NCBI RefSeq assembly: GCF_046483665.1
Contig: NZ_JAWOCR010000021.1
Span: 1-64,000, forward strand
Source of the DNA: Thiohalophilus sp046483665
GTDB taxonomy: Bacteria; Pseudomonadota; Gammaproteobacteria; UBA6429; Thiohalophilaceae
Length of the DNA stretch: 64,000 nt
Direction: 5' to 3'
In this document: in pieces, positions 42,876 to 50,881 of the stretch
How the letters are laid out: each line of letters starts with the position of its first letter
Numbering within the stretch: position 1 is the stretch's first letter
Notes under the pieces: generated by a model
Seen by the model: the letters and a program-made list of their open reading frames with translations, nothing else
Databases searched by the model: none
What the model was told of the DNA's origin: nothing
Position numbers and translations under genes: made by a program

Positions 42876-43787
42876 GTGCTGGATGATCTCAAACAACGTT
42901 TTTCCCATCCCCAGGTGCGTTTCTATCAACACGATCAGTTAATCATGATAGAGCTGAACAATCGCCATGGCTCGGCCACTCTGACCACCCATGGTGGCAC
43001 GCTGCTCGGTTATCGGCCCGCCGGCGGCGAGGAGGTGATCTGGCTCAGCGAGACGGCCGTCTATGACGGTAGCAAGCCGGTACGCGGCGGCGTTCCGATC
43101 TGCTGGCCCTGGTTCGGCCCCTATGATCCACAGGGCATGGGCGAGGACCCGACCGATGCGGCCAAAAAAGCCCACGGCGTGGCACGTTATGAGCTGTGGG
43201 ACGTGGCCTCGGTGCGCAGCCTGGCGGGCGACGCCACCGAGATGATATTACAACTTGAACCCAATGATTCCATTCGCCAGGCCTGGCCATGGCCATTTGT
43301 GTTGAAACTGATAGTCACACTCGGCGAGATACTGACCCTGGAGCTGATTGGCGAGAACCGCAGCGATCGCGACTGGGTAGTCTCCGAAGCCTTTCACACC
43401 TATTTCCGTGTCGCCCATGCGGACGGGTTGACCCTCGAGGGTATGGACAATGCCACGTATATTGACAAACGGCGTGACGGACAGCGTTTTATTCAGTCGG
43501 GACCACTGCAGGTGAGCATGCCTATGGACTGCGTGTACGTCGACCATCCCCATCAGGTCACTCTCGATGACCACGGCAATCAGCGCCAGATCGTGATGCA
43601 GAAGACTCACAGTCTCAGCACGGTCGTCTGGAATCCGGGTGCTGAAGGCGCGAAAGGCTTTGCCGACATGCCCGACGATCAGTATATGCATATGGTCTGC
43701 GTCGAGGCGGCCAATGCGCTGGATAACACCTATACCCTCAGGGCGGGGGAATTACATCGCATGGCAATGACCCTCACGGTGCGCTGA
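42876..43787 (+). CDS. D-hexose-6-phosphate mutarotase (YeaD-like)
   Basis: This aldose-1-epimerase-fold enzyme interconverts alpha and beta anomers of glucose-6-phosphate. GTG 42876 (MLDDLKQRFSHPQVRFYQ) is chosen because GAGGAG sits eight bases upstream. 303 residues. Family features: the HGGTLLGYRP segment near 48, GGVPICWPWFGP near 80 with substrate-contacting residues, FHTYFRV near 172 and VVWNPGAEGAKGFADM near 250 with a catalytic acidic region. It follows the Hen1-type gene by 46 bases, so shared transcription is possible, but a functional link is not obvious. Confidence 0.92.
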   Translation: MLDDLKQRFSHPQVRFYQHDQLIMIELNNRHGSATLTTHGGTLLGYRPAGGEEVIWLSETAVYDGSKPVRGGVPICWPWFGPYDPQGMGEDPTDAAKKAHGVARYELWDVASVRSLAGDATEMILQLEPNDSIRQAWPWPFVLKLIVTLGEILTLELIGENRSDRDWVVSEAFHTYFRVAHADGLTLEGMDNATYIDKRRDGQRFIQSGPLQVSMPMDCVYVDHPHQVTLDDHGNQRQIVMQKTHSLSTVVWNPGAEGAKGFADMPDDQYMHMVCVEAANALDNTYTLRAGELHRMAMTLTVR

Positions 43788-43908
43788 ATACCGATTTGTA
43801 GTACCCCATTGTAAGCCGTGTCGAGATCAAACCCGCTTCTGACAGGTTGCCGGCTTTTGCTGTTAAGCTAGGGTCATTTGGGTAAGTCGACCCGGATGAT
43901 TTGAAACA

Positions 43909-45180
43909 GTGCAGGAAGAGATTCTCAAAGCGGTCAATGAACTGCGCCAGCTCGACCCGGAGCAGCGGTCCGAGGCGTTATTGCAGTTTACGCCGCACCA
44001 GGCGCGGGTAGTTTTCGAGCAACTGGAAGCCCCGCTGCAGCAGGAAATGCTCGACTGGCTGCCGGATGCCCTGGTCGATCGCCTGGTGGCCGATCTGGAC
44101 CCCGATGATCGTGTGCGTCTGCTGGATACCTTACCTGAATCGGTTGCCAATAGACTGCTGAGTCGCCTCGATCTGCGCGAGTGGCGACTGACCCACAAGC
44201 TGCTCTCTTATCCGGAGGAGAGCGCGGGGCGTATCATGACCCCGGAGTATCTGTCTTTGTTGCCCTCGATGACCGCGAAGCAGGCGTTCGGCCTGATCCA
44301 GCGTGATGGGAAAAGCGCCGATACAATTGATGCCTTGCCGGTACTGAATCGCGATGGTCATCTGGTTGGCCTGGTCATGCTCAGCACCCTGGTCCTGGCG
44401 GAGCCGGAACAAACCGTGGCAGCACTGATGCTGGACCAGGTTCCGACAGCGGACCCGCTAATGGATCAGGAAGAGGTAGCGCGATTGATTCAGGCTGCGG
44501 ATCTGTTGGCTCTGCCGGTAGTGGACGAGGACGGACGGCTGCTCGGAGTGATCACAGTGGATGATGCAATGGACATCATTCAGCTGGAACATGAAGAAGA
44601 TTTCGCTCGGGCCGGGGCCAGCGCGCCCATGGGGCGGCCTTACTTTTCCATTTCGCTGTTCGGATTGACCCGGGCACGGTTTGTCTGGTTGTTATTACTG
44701 GCGATCGCTGGCGGGCTTACCGTCCAGGTACTGGAGGCATTTGAATCTCTGCTGGAACAGGCGATCAGCTTATCTTTGTTTATTCCCTTATTGATCGGTG
44801 TTGGCGGCAACAGTGGTGCCCAGTCCGCCACTACCGTGACGCGTGCTATGGCCCTGGGGGATGTGATTGCCGGGTGGACCGCAGAGTTAAGGGTAGTGTT
44901 ACGCGAGGCCGCTGTCGGTTTCCTGCTGGGCACAGCGCTGGGGCTGGCAGCTTATCTGCCAGTCCTGCTAGTATTCGATGCCGCGCTGGCGAGCACTATC
45001 TCGATAACACTGGTGGCGATCTGTGCCCTGGCTACCCTGGTGGGTTCAGGCATGCCATTGTTGGCGCGTCGTGCCGGCATCGACCCGGCCGTAATGAGTG
45101 CGCCGCTGGTCACTACCCTGGTGGATGCGTGCGGTCTGCTGCTCTATTTTCTCATTGCCCGTCTGATCATGGGGTTGTAG
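43909..45180 (+). CDS. mgtE: MgtE-family magnesium transporter
   Basis: MgtE is a Mg2+-gated Mg2+ channel of the inner membrane. The 423-residue protein has the N-terminal superhelical N domain (about 1-110, HQARVVFEQLEAPLQQEMLDWL). Two CBS domains lie at about 110-235 (ALPVLNRDGHLVGLV and ALPVVDEDGRLLGVITVDDAM). Five membrane spans follow, with the pore signature GVGGNSGAQSATTVTRAMALGD near 300 and MSAPLVTTLVDACGLLLYF near 395. The start is GTG 43909 without a strong ribosome site. The overall length is slightly short (about 450 is usual). Confidence 0.95.
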   Translation: MQEEILKAVNELRQLDPEQRSEALLQFTPHQARVVFEQLEAPLQQEMLDWLPDALVDRLVADLDPDDRVRLLDTLPESVANRLLSRLDLREWRLTHKLLSYPEESAGRIMTPEYLSLLPSMTAKQAFGLIQRDGKSADTIDALPVLNRDGHLVGLVMLSTLVLAEPEQTVAALMLDQVPTADPLMDQEEVARLIQAADLLALPVVDEDGRLLGVITVDDAMDIIQLEHEEDFARAGASAPMGRPYFSISLFGLTRARFVWLLLLAIAGGLTVQVLEAFESLLEQAISLSLFIPLLIGVGGNSGAQSATTVTRAMALGDVIAGWTAELRVVLREAAVGFLLGTALGLAAYLPVLLVFDAALASTISITLVAICALATLVGSGMPLLARRAGIDPAVMSAPLVTTLVDACGLLLYFLIARLIMGL

Positions 45181-45259
45181 TCATCCGGGGTGTCGAATAC
45201 TGTGGACGCTCAGATGCTGTAGACCCAAAATATGAAACAGAATTCATTGTGGCCCCTGC

Positions 45260-45919
45260 GTGAATACACCCGAGACCCTGACCTGCCCGTTGTGCCGTCA
45301 TTGTGCCGAACTGTTCTGTGCGGATCGGCGCCGGCGGTTTTATCATTGCCCGCAGTGTGATCTGATCAGCGCTGATCCCGCCGCGCATCTGGACAGGGCC
45401 GGCGAAAAGGCGGTCTATGATCTACATGAAAACGATCCGGCCGATCCGCGCTATCGGACGTTCCTGGCGCAACTGACCGAACCCCTGTTGGGGCGGCTGA
45501 GGCCGGGTATGGAAGGGCTGGATTACGGATGTGGTCCGGGTCCGACCCTGAGCGGCATGTTGCGTGAGGCGGGGATGGTGATGCACGATTACGATCCTCT
45601 CTATGCACCGGTTGAAAACTTGCTGGAGCGGACGTACGACTTTGTCACCTGTACCGAGGTGGTAGAGCATTTTTACGATCCAGGCGAAGTCTGGCCGCAG
45701 CTGGCAGCGCTGGTGCGCCCCGGAGGCTGGCTGGGGGTGATGACCTGTCTGGTAACAGAGCTTGAACCGGCGGTGTTTCGCAGCTGGGGCTACAAGGGCG
45801 ATCCGACTCACGTCAGTTTCTATCGCCCGGCGACCTTCGACTGGCTCGGGCAAACCCTGGACTTCAGCGTGGAACAGGTTAGCGAACGGGTCGTTCTGAT
45901 GCACAAAGCCCGGCGGTGA
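45260..45919 (+). CDS. Zinc-ribbon class I SAM-dependent methyltransferase
   Basis: A 219-residue protein. An N-terminal zinc ribbon (CPLC near residue 9 and CPQC near 32) precedes a Rossmann methyltransferase domain. SAM-binding LDYGCGPGPTLSGML is near 89, an acidic motif II (MHDYDPLY) near 111, and TCTEVVEHFYDP near 133. RPGGWLGVMT and KGDPTHVSFYRPATF resemble methyltransferases of the 2-polyprenyl/UbiG superfamily. Start GTG 45260. The substrate is unknown. It sits just before the SRP RNA gene. Confidence 0.85.
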   Translation: MNTPETLTCPLCRHCAELFCADRRRRFYHCPQCDLISADPAAHLDRAGEKAVYDLHENDPADPRYRTFLAQLTEPLLGRLRPGMEGLDYGCGPGPTLSGMLREAGMVMHDYDPLYAPVENLLERTYDFVTCTEVVEHFYDPGEVWPQLAALVRPGGWLGVMTCLVTELEPAVFRSWGYKGDPTHVSFYRPATFDWLGQTLDFSVEQVSERVVLMHKARR

Positions 45920-46001
45920 TGTGCTACCATCGCGGTTCGGATGTTTGAAAACCCAGGGACCCGCGGCCCTTTTTGTTTCTGGGCGCATCTGCCAGTTCAA
46001 T

Positions 46002-46113
46002 GGCAGCTTGTGCCGGTCCCCTCGCGACGATAAACCGTGAACCCGGTCAGGCCCGGAAGGGAGCAGCCGTAGCGGTGGACTCGGGCGCCGGGGTGTGGCT
46101 GGTACGAGCTGTC
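46002..46113 (+). ncRNA. ffs: Bacterial SRP RNA (4.5S RNA)
   Basis: The conserved apical domain is present: GGTCAGGCCCGGAAGGGAGC with the GGAA tetraloop, followed by AGCCG. Flanking helices close with GGCAGCT at the 5' end and AGCTGTC at the 3' end, and GCCGGTCCCC faces GCGCCGGGG. Length is about 112 bases, near the E. coli 114. It scaffolds Ffh for co-translational targeting. Position before dnaX is conserved. Confidence 0.95.
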
Positions 46114-46130
46114 ACCCTATTTCAGTGACA

Positions 46131-46307
46131 AGGGGCGAGGTACGAGTGACGAGAAAAAGCGCAGCGTATCTCGGCCCTGTTTATGTCATAGCGCCTGCGG
46201 CGCGGTATACCGTGCGATAGGCAAGATCAATCGCGGCGCAGCCGCTCGCGATCCATCAGGCAAGCCTTTGATCTTCCTTGTCATTCGTACCTCGTCCCTC
46301 GGCCCTG
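46131..46307. repeat. Second inverted pair of the GAGGGACGAG-type repeat
   Basis: GGGGCGAGGTACGAGTGACG (46132-46151) faces CGTACCTCGTCCCTCGGCCC (46286-46305). The ~130-base spacer is GC-rich with small palindromes (GCGCCTGCGGCGC). The pair lies between ffs and dnaX and matches that after pgi. Confidence 0.75.
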
Positions 46308-46385
46308 TTTTCCAATTGATGCACTGCCCCGCGCAGACAGGTAGAATGGCTTTTCCATGAAGCTTCGAATGGGTTCGGAAAAAGC

Positions 46386-47975
46386 ATGAGCTATCAGGTC
46401 CTGGCACGCAAATGGCGGCCGCGTACGTTTGATACGCTGGTGGGACAGGAGCATGTGTCGCGGGCGCTGATCAATGCGCTGGATAATGATCGGGTGCATC
46501 ATGCCTTTTTGTTCACCGGTACCCGCGGGGTGGGCAAGACCACCATTGCGCGGATTTTCGCCAAATCGCTTAACTGTGAGCAGGGGGTCAGCTCACAGCC
46601 CTGTGGTGTCTGCAGTGCCTGCACCGAGATCGATCAAAACCGGTTTGTAGATTTGCTGGAAGTGGATGCCGCCTCGCGCACCAAGGTCGAGGATACGCGT
46701 GATCTGCTCGACAATGTCCAGTACGCGCCGACCCGCGGCCGTTACAAGGTGTACCTGATTGACGAGGTACACATGCTCTCCGGGCACAGTTTCAACGCCC
46801 TGCTCAAGACCCTGGAAGAGCCGCCCCCGCACGTGAAATTTCTGCTTGCCACCACTGATCCGCAAAAACTGCCGGTCACTATTTTATCCCGCTGCCTGCA
46901 GTTCAACCTGCGTCGCCTGCCGGCGGAGTTGATCGTCCAGCATCTGGAAAACGTCCTGCAACAGGAGGGCATTGAATGTGAGATGCCGGCCTTGCAGCAG
47001 CTGGCCCGTTCTGCGGATGGCAGTATGCGCGATGCACTGAGTCTGCTGGATCAGGCTATCGCCTATGGCGGCGGGGTGGTGCATGAGGCAGAAGTACGCG
47101 CCATGCTCGGCAAGCTGGATCAACAACCGGTGCTTGCACTGCTCGATGCCCTGGCCGACGGCGATGGTCAGAAGGTGCTGGAGATTATCCAGCAGGCTAT
47201 CGATATCATCCCTGATTACAGCGAGGTGCTGGCGGAGCTGATCAGTCTGTTACATTCACTGGCGCTGTTGCAGCAGGTTCCCGGGGTATACCATGAGGGT
47301 ATGGGCGATCAACCGGCGCTGCAGGCCCTGGCGGAAAAACTGAGCCCGGAAGATGTCCAGCTCTATTACCAGATCGCTCTTACTGGCCGGCGCGATCTGC
47401 CGCTGGCGCCGGACCCGCGCAGTGGTCTGGAAATGGCGCTGCTACGCATGCTGGCATTTCGGCCCGTAGCGGCGGGCGATAGTGGAGGGCCTGTTGCGAT
47501 AAAAAAGCCGCAGGCGGAGGTGCCGCGTCCGCCACCCCCGAAACCGAAACCGGCATCGGCAGATAACACACCGGCGCCGGCCACGAGGAGACCAGCTGAA
47601 CAGGAGTGGTCGACGATCGTGGGAAGTTTGCCGCTCGGGGGCGCCGTCAAGCAATTGGCGGCCCACTCGGTTTTACTGGCCCGGGAAGGCAATAGTCTCA
47701 AGCTGGCGTTGGACCAGACCGGCGCTCCACTGTATACCAGGGATCGCCAGGCCAGTTTACAACAGCAACTGAGCGAGTATTTCGGCCAGCCGATCAAGCT
47801 GAGTATCGAGGTAGGCCAGGTAGAAGGCGAAACCCCGGCGCGCCGGGAAGCTCGTGAGCGTGACGAGCGGCAAAGTGCCGCAGTGGCGTCGATTGAAAAC
47901 GACGCCAATGTGAAAAATCTGATGGAAACGTTTGACGCCCGGATCAACACCGCAAGCGTGGAACCGATCGACTAA
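46386..47975 (+). CDS. dnaX: DNA polymerase III subunit tau (gamma by frameshift)
   Basis: DnaX is the clamp-loader ATPase of the replicase. The 529-residue tau begins SYQVLARKWRPRTFDTLVGQ. Walker A is GTRGVGKTTIA (near 44) and the zinc site C-x8-C-x2-C-x2-C is near 64-79 (CGVCSACTEI). Walker B is in VYLIDEVHML (near 122-131), and sensor and lid domains run to about 365. A Pro-rich linker follows, then a C-terminal tau domain shorter than E. coli's (643 in total). A -1 frameshift signal at codon ~374 predicts a gamma form of about 393 residues. Confidence 0.97.
   Translation: MSYQVLARKWRPRTFDTLVGQEHVSRALINALDNDRVHHAFLFTGTRGVGKTTIARIFAKSLNCEQGVSSQPCGVCSACTEIDQNRFVDLLEVDAASRTKVEDTRDLLDNVQYAPTRGRYKVYLIDEVHMLSGHSFNALLKTLEEPPPHVKFLLATTDPQKLPVTILSRCLQFNLRRLPAELIVQHLENVLQQEGIECEMPALQQLARSADGSMRDALSLLDQAIAYGGGVVHEAEVRAMLGKLDQQPVLALLDALADGDGQKVLEIIQQAIDIIPDYSEVLAELISLLHSLALLQQVPGVYHEGMGDQPALQALAEKLSPEDVQLYYQIALTGRRDLPLAPDPRSGLEMALLRMLAFRPVAAGDSGGPVAIKKPQAEVPRPPPPKPKPASADNTPAPATRRPAEQEWSTIVGSLPLGGAVKQLAAHSVLLAREGNSLKLALDQTGAPLYTRDRQASLQQQLSEYFGQPIKLSIEVGQVEGETPARREARERDERQSAAVASIENDANVKNLMETFDARINTASVEPID
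47484..47566 (+). promoter_or_regulatory. Programmed -1 ribosomal frameshift signal in dnaX
   Basis: Three elements lie in the order known from E. coli dnaX. A Shine-Dalgarno-like GGAGGG is at 47484-47489, and the slippery heptamer A AAA AAG at 47501-47507 is in the correct phase (ATA AAA AAG). Five bases on is a stem GGCGGA (47513-47518) / TCCGCC (47528-47533). The -1 frame then reads 19 codons to a TAA at 47564-47566. Confidence 0.85.
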
Positions 47976-48005
47976 AAACCGACATCAATACGTTGAGGTA
48001 AAACT

Positions 48006-48329
48006 ATGAAAGGCGGAATAGGCAATCTGATGAAGCAGGCCCAGCAGATGCAGGCCAACATGCAAAAAGCCCAGGAAGAGATGGCCAAACTGGAAGTTAC
48101 CGGCCAGTCCGGTGGAGGGCTGGTACAGGTCACCATGACCTGCAAGCATGATGTTAAACGCGTCCAGATCGATGACAGTCTGGTGGGCGACGACAAGGAA
48201 ATGCTCGAAGACCTGGTGGCTGCGGCCACTAACGACGCCGTGCGCCAGGTGGAAAAAACCGTGGAAGAAAAATTCTCCGGTATGACCGCCGGAATGAACC
48301 TGCCCGAGGGTTTCAAACTGCCATTTTAA
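48006..48329 (+). CDS. ybaB: YbaB/EbfC family nucleoid-associated protein
   Basis: A 107-residue DNA-binding protein that forms a tweezer-like dimer. Starts MKGGIGNLMKQAQQMQANMQKAQEEMAK, the family signature, followed by VTGQSGGGLVQVTMTC and the DLVAAATNDAVRQVE helix, and ends MNLPEGFKLPF. It is the middle gene of the conserved dnaX-ybaB-recR unit. Confidence 0.97.
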   Translation: MKGGIGNLMKQAQQMQANMQKAQEEMAKLEVTGQSGGGLVQVTMTCKHDVKRVQIDDSLVGDDKEMLEDLVAAATNDAVRQVEKTVEEKFSGMTAGMNLPEGFKLPF

Positions 48330-48342
48330 ATTATTTTCATGA

Positions 48343-48490
48343 TTCTCTCGCCAAGCCGCAGAGACGCAAAGAAAACAAGAGATTGAGTGTTTGAAAAGCA
48401 CCAGACCTATCTGGGCGGCACAAGTACTGAATAACTCAGAACTTTACCCTTCCGATTCTTTGCGCCTTTGCGCCTCTGCGAGAATTATTC
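48343..48490. repeat. Inverted ACGCAGAG-type repeat pair between ybaB and recR
   Basis: TTCTCTCGCCAAGCCGCAGA (48343-48362) and onward faces TTTGCGCCTTTGCGCCTCTG (48459-48478) ending GCGAGAATTATT. The arms bracket about 75 bases of non-coding DNA inside an otherwise tight operon. Confidence 0.75.
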
Positions 48491-48503
48491 AGGATAACTT
48501 TTC

Positions 48504-49103
48504 ATGTCCTACAGTCCCCTGATTAACCAGTTAGTCGAATCGTTGCGCTGCCTGCCCGGCGTGGGGCCGAAGTCGGCGCAGCGCATGGCGTTTTATCTGC
48601 TGGATCGGGATCGCGAGGGCGGACGCCTGCTGGCCCAGACACTGCAGGAGGCCATCGAGAAGGTCGGCCATTGCGAGCAGTGCCGTAATCTGAGCGAGGC
48701 CCCGGTCTGCCAGTTGTGTGCCAGTGACAGCCGGGATCGCAGTCTGTTATGCATCGTTGAAACACCGGCCGATGTCCAGGCGATTATGCAGGCGACTGAA
48801 TACAAGGGGTTGTTCTTTGTTCTGATGGGTCATTTGTCGCCACTGGACGGAATCGGTCCGCTGGATATTGGTCTGGACAAACTCGGGGAGCGTCTCGACA
48901 GCGGTGAAGTCAGCGAAGTGATTCTGGCGACCAATGCCACGGTCGAAGGTGAGGCCACTGCCCATTATATTGCCGAGATGGCCGCCCGGCGTGAAGGTAT
49001 CCATGTATCGCGCATTGCCCAGGGTGTTCCGATGGGCGGTGAACTCGAATATCTTAACAGCAGTACCCTGTCGCGGGCATTCATGGAACGCCATCGCATT
49101 TGA
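48504..49103 (+). CDS. recR: Recombination mediator RecR
   Basis: RecR loads RecA onto gapped DNA with RecO and RecF. The 199-residue protein has the helix-hairpin-helix CLPGVGPKSAQRMAFYLL (near 15-31) and the zinc finger CEQC...CQLC (near 57-72). The Toprim domain carries LCIVETPADVQAI (near 82) and ILATNATVEGEATAHYI (near 140). The ending LSRAFMERHRI is conserved. It is the last gene of the dnaX unit. Confidence 0.97.
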   Translation: MSYSPLINQLVESLRCLPGVGPKSAQRMAFYLLDRDREGGRLLAQTLQEAIEKVGHCEQCRNLSEAPVCQLCASDSRDRSLLCIVETPADVQAIMQATEYKGLFFVLMGHLSPLDGIGPLDIGLDKLGERLDSGEVSEVILATNATVEGEATAHYIAEMAARREGIHVSRIAQGVPMGGELEYLNSSTLSRAFMERHRI

Positions 49104-49183
49104 AGTGCGAGATTATTTAGTCGAATTACTGATTCTCGTTATCAAATTTCATTATCCCGTAGTGCAGGGAGCACAGCGGGTGA

Positions 49184-50659
49184 TTAGAGTACTTTCTGCG
49201 GATTGTTTTCCTGGATTTGCACAAGAACCTGGCCAAGCTGCTTGCACACGGTTTTGAAATGACGATAGGTGTTTTCATCTATCTGGCAATTGTTGCTGTG
49301 ACGATCGGCATAAATCAGGCCCAGTGGCTGATCGTGTATATATAATGACATTGCGATAAAGGAGTTGACCTTTATCTTTTTCTGTAAGTCAGCGGGTACC
49401 AGCGACCAGAACTTTTGTCTGGTCTGATCGTTAATCAGAATTGCCTGGGTTTTTTCCATAAGCAGGCTGAAGAGATGTTTGCTGCTTAGATCAATCTCGA
49501 ACCGGCTGAAAACCGGATCGTTGTTGCTGCCGATAACTTTCTCGCCGATTAATTTTCTTTTTTCCGGATCCTGGCGGGCGAAGACTACGCGATTCAGGCC
49601 CAGTCCATGATGCAGGGATTCGATAACGGTTTCTATAATCTCCTGAGGATTTTTGTCGAATATTTGCGTGTCACTAAGTTGTTGCAGTAGATCACGTATC
49701 ACCGGCAATTGCGGCATCAGGCAGATATCCGCTGTCGCTTCCGGAACTTCGGCCTGCTCCGGGGCGTCGGTCCGGGTTTCCGGTTGTGAGGGCGCAATCA
49801 GCGGCAGCAACGCTGCCGCAGGCGCTACCTGGTACAGCGTGTATGAAGTATTGGCGATATGGGCAGCCAATTGATGACTGCGGGCTATAACCTCATCCAG
49901 TGGCCGGCCCAGCCATTCGGCAACCTTCTCCTCAATTTCACGGGTTTTTTTGCTGTACCAGTTAATCGCGGCATGCCGGCCCAGTTGCACGGCCAGCATG
50001 ATGCCGTAAGCGCGAGGGAAACGAGCGTTTTCGGCCTGCAGGGATTCCTTGAGTAATTCCGGCAGATGCCATTGTTCGGCCAGACACAGGGTCAGCTCGT
50101 CAAGGGTAAAACCGAGCAGGACATACTGGGCTTCTTCGGAGGGCAAATGCTGTTCAATACACATCTGATCAATTTGATCTAGCAGTTCGGGAGCATGTAT
50201 GGCGAGGGCCATTTCACCAAGAAAATGCAGCTGGGCGGCGGCAAACACCTCATCCGGGGTCATATCGCGCCGTTCGCGCGCCCAGGCAAGGGCTTGATAA
50301 GCGGCGTGATAGGTACGGGAAAAGGTTTTCAGCAGGCGCATTCGGGCAGCATCGGGCAGACTTTTCTCAAGATCGGGCAGTTGCTCCGGAATTTTTTGCA
50401 ATTGTCCGGTGCCCAGCAACATGACTGCTTGCTGAACCGAGGTCACCTCACTGGAAAGACTGCTGCGCTTTTTATTGTTAGCCAGACGTAGCACAAAGAC
50501 CGACAAACCGGGATCGCGTTCCACCACCTCGACAATCTCATGCACGGAGCGACGTTCATCGTTGTTGACGCGTCGTAACTCCTTGATTGCGCGACCAATA
50601 GCCGGAATCGGGTCGTTGCCGAACCGGTCGATCCAGTCGTTGAGGGTCCGGTTGCTCAT
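49184..50659 (-). CDS. HDOD-domain signalling protein with C-terminal GAF-like domain
   Basis: A 491-residue cytoplasmic protein. An HDOD domain at residues 15-220 (IKELRRVNNDERRSVHEIVEVVERDPGLSVFVLRLANN, then QLHFLGEMALAIHAPELL) lacks an intact HD phosphohydrolase motif, as is usual for HDOD. A Pro/Glu-rich linker (275-305) follows. A GAF-like domain (310-480, LHHGLGLNRVVFARQDPEK and IHDQPLGLIYADRHS) could sense a small molecule. Similar proteins act in motility or chemotaxis signalling. Its position head-to-head with motAB is suggestive but not proof. Confidence 0.85.
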   Translation of the reverse strand: MSNRTLNDWIDRFGNDPIPAIGRAIKELRRVNNDERRSVHEIVEVVERDPGLSVFVLRLANNKKRSSLSSEVTSVQQAVMLLGTGQLQKIPEQLPDLEKSLPDAARMRLLKTFSRTYHAAYQALAWARERRDMTPDEVFAAAQLHFLGEMALAIHAPELLDQIDQMCIEQHLPSEEAQYVLLGFTLDELTLCLAEQWHLPELLKESLQAENARFPRAYGIMLAVQLGRHAAINWYSKKTREIEEKVAEWLGRPLDEVIARSHQLAAHIANTSYTLYQVAPAAALLPLIAPSQPETRTDAPEQAEVPEATADICLMPQLPVIRDLLQQLSDTQIFDKNPQEIIETVIESLHHGLGLNRVVFARQDPEKRKLIGEKVIGSNNDPVFSRFEIDLSSKHLFSLLMEKTQAILINDQTRQKFWSLVPADLQKKIKVNSFIAMSLYIHDQPLGLIYADRHSNNCQIDENTYRHFKTVCKQLGQVLVQIQENNPQKVL

Positions 50660-50793
50660 GAAAAACCTTATCGTTGCTGGGTGCCAGGGGTAACCTGGTT
50701 ATGCTGTCTATATCGGTATCCGGGCAGCAGGCTTTAGGTTGGTGAAAGATTAACCAGCATGGAATGTCACTGAGATTGAGAGCCGGAAACCTT

Positions 50794-50821
50794 TAAAGTT
50801 TGCCGGTCATTGAGACGATAA
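50794..50821 (+). promoter_or_regulatory. FliA (sigma-28)-type promoter for motAB
   Basis: TAAAGTTT (50794-50801) matches the FliA -35 consensus exactly, and GACGATAA (50814-50821) matches GCCGATAA at seven of eight positions. The spacer is 12 bases instead of the usual 11. The motA ATG is 60 bases downstream. Confidence 0.75.
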
Positions 50822-50881
50822 GGGAGTGTATGCCGTCAGGCCACGTGAATCTGCACAACAAGAAGGGAGCCGCTTGAGGCA

